56,547 nt of DNA, from the NCBI GenBank assembly GCA_026390735.1, contig JAPLFJ010000018.1:1-56547 (forward strand), in the 5' to 3' direction. The translations under genes were made by a program, and so were the position numbers. The notes beneath the pieces were generated by a model. The model was not told where the DNA came from. It saw only the letters and a list, made by a program, of their open reading frames with translations, and did no database searches. Below, one piece after another: positions 56,432 to 56,547 of the stretch. Numbering within the stretch: the first letter of the stretch is position 1; every line of letters starts with the position of its first letter. The stretch is from Ignavibacteriota bacterium. GTDB taxonomy: Bacteria > Bacteroidota > Ignavibacteria > Tepidaquicellales > Tepidaquicellaceae.

Positions 56432-56547
56432 ATATAAAAAAACATCACAATATTAATTTAGCAATTCTATCTTTAAAAATCACAGATAAATGTGCAATTA
56501 TAAAAGCCCATTTTTGAACAGGCATATTCCACTTTTTAGACAAATCT
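56411..56547 (-). mobile_element. End of an IS256-family insertion sequence
   Basis: The region from about 56411 (GGTGTAAAATTTTTTGTGTA, a likely terminal inverted repeat) to the window edge carries the 3' end of a mutator-type transposase on the minus strand. The outer boundary is estimated; no target duplication can be checked because the other end lies outside the window. Confidence 0.7.
56445..56547 (-). CDS. IS256-family (mutator-type) transposase, C-terminal fragment
   Basis: The last 33 residues of a frame open at the window edge: KKWNMPVQKWAFIIAHLSVI then FKDRI and the stop at 56445-56447. The pattern KKW-x-MP-x2-x-W-x6-L-x2-F-x-DR is the characteristic C-terminus of IS256/mutator DDE transposases. 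The rest of the gene is beyond the window. Confidence 0.75.
   Translation of the reverse strand, partial: DLSKKWNMPVQKWAFIIAHLSVIFKDRIAKLIL

Overview
This is an AT-rich, gene-dense bacterial chromosome segment that looks like a member of the Bacteroidota/Chlorobiota/Ignavibacteriota (FCB) group. I think Ignavibacteria-like is most likely, but that is inference. Supporting signs are genes for a Gram-negative envelope (Kdo transferase, phosphoheptose isomerase, three GT9 glycosyltransferases), few Shine-Dalgarno sequences, and several promoters of the Bacteroidota form TTG-N20-TAnnTTTG (before dgt, tRNA-Gly, a lipoprotein gene and, less perfectly, rplM and eno). Exported proteins and a fused formiminotransferase-cyclodeaminase also fit. 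Most of the window is ordinary housekeeping sequence.

Layout. 1-385: a hairpin-rich repeat segment bounded by an inverted repeat. 386-3389: a HAD phosphatase and fused ftcD. 3603-5625 (minus): AlbA_2 regulator, ruvX, HU-like protein, pgsA. 6581-7723: cysteine desulfurase. 7770-9871 (minus): pssA, psd, purC. 10219-14456 (minus): rpsA, cmk, dgt. 14604-16035 (minus): three exported proteins. 16290-22076 (plus): eno, queA, ispD, a glycosylasparaginase-like Ntn hydrolase and an amidohydrolase-like protein without metal ligands. 22077-29783 (minus): uvrA (non-canonical start), a subtilisin-like protease, a ParE-type toxin and partner, a 2-oxoacid dehydrogenase E2, prs. 29984-33377 (plus): a glycyl radical enzyme and its activase. 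33396-39551 (minus): DegT aminotransferase, three tandem GT9 glycosyltransferases, nth, wecB. 40328-50379 (plus): rocD; rplM-rpsI; then rpsB-tsf-pyrH-frr-waaA-gmhA-folC-HAD-acpS and a small membrane protein. 50380-54315 (minus): rel, upp, a lipoprotein. 54713 to the end: tRNA-Gly, an unusual tRNA-Cys locus with a GIY-YIG gene, and an exported protein gene cut by an IS256-family element that runs off the window.

The genes fall into recognisable tasks: phospholipid head-group synthesis (pgsA, pssA, psd), translation (rpsA, rplM, rpsI, rpsB, tsf, frr, two tRNAs), nucleotide supply and stringent response (purC, cmk, dgt, prs, pyrH, upp, rel), and envelope glycans (DegT aminotransferase, GT9 trio, wecB, waaA, gmhA).

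The most unusual part is 54801-55517. An intact tRNA-Cys and a GIY-YIG gene are enclosed by two upstream 5' tRNA-Cys halves and two downstream 3' halves. All four are broken at the anticodon loop, and each has its D-arm or T-arm replaced by a small GC palindrome (TCCGCC..GGCGGA). The same palindrome is scattered through repeat-filled intergenic regions elsewhere in the window, within recurring short purine-rich 'phrases'. Other points of interest are the ATT/ATA start of uvrA, the apparently dead amidohydrolase, the glycyl radical enzyme of unknown substrate and a possible structured leader before rpsB.
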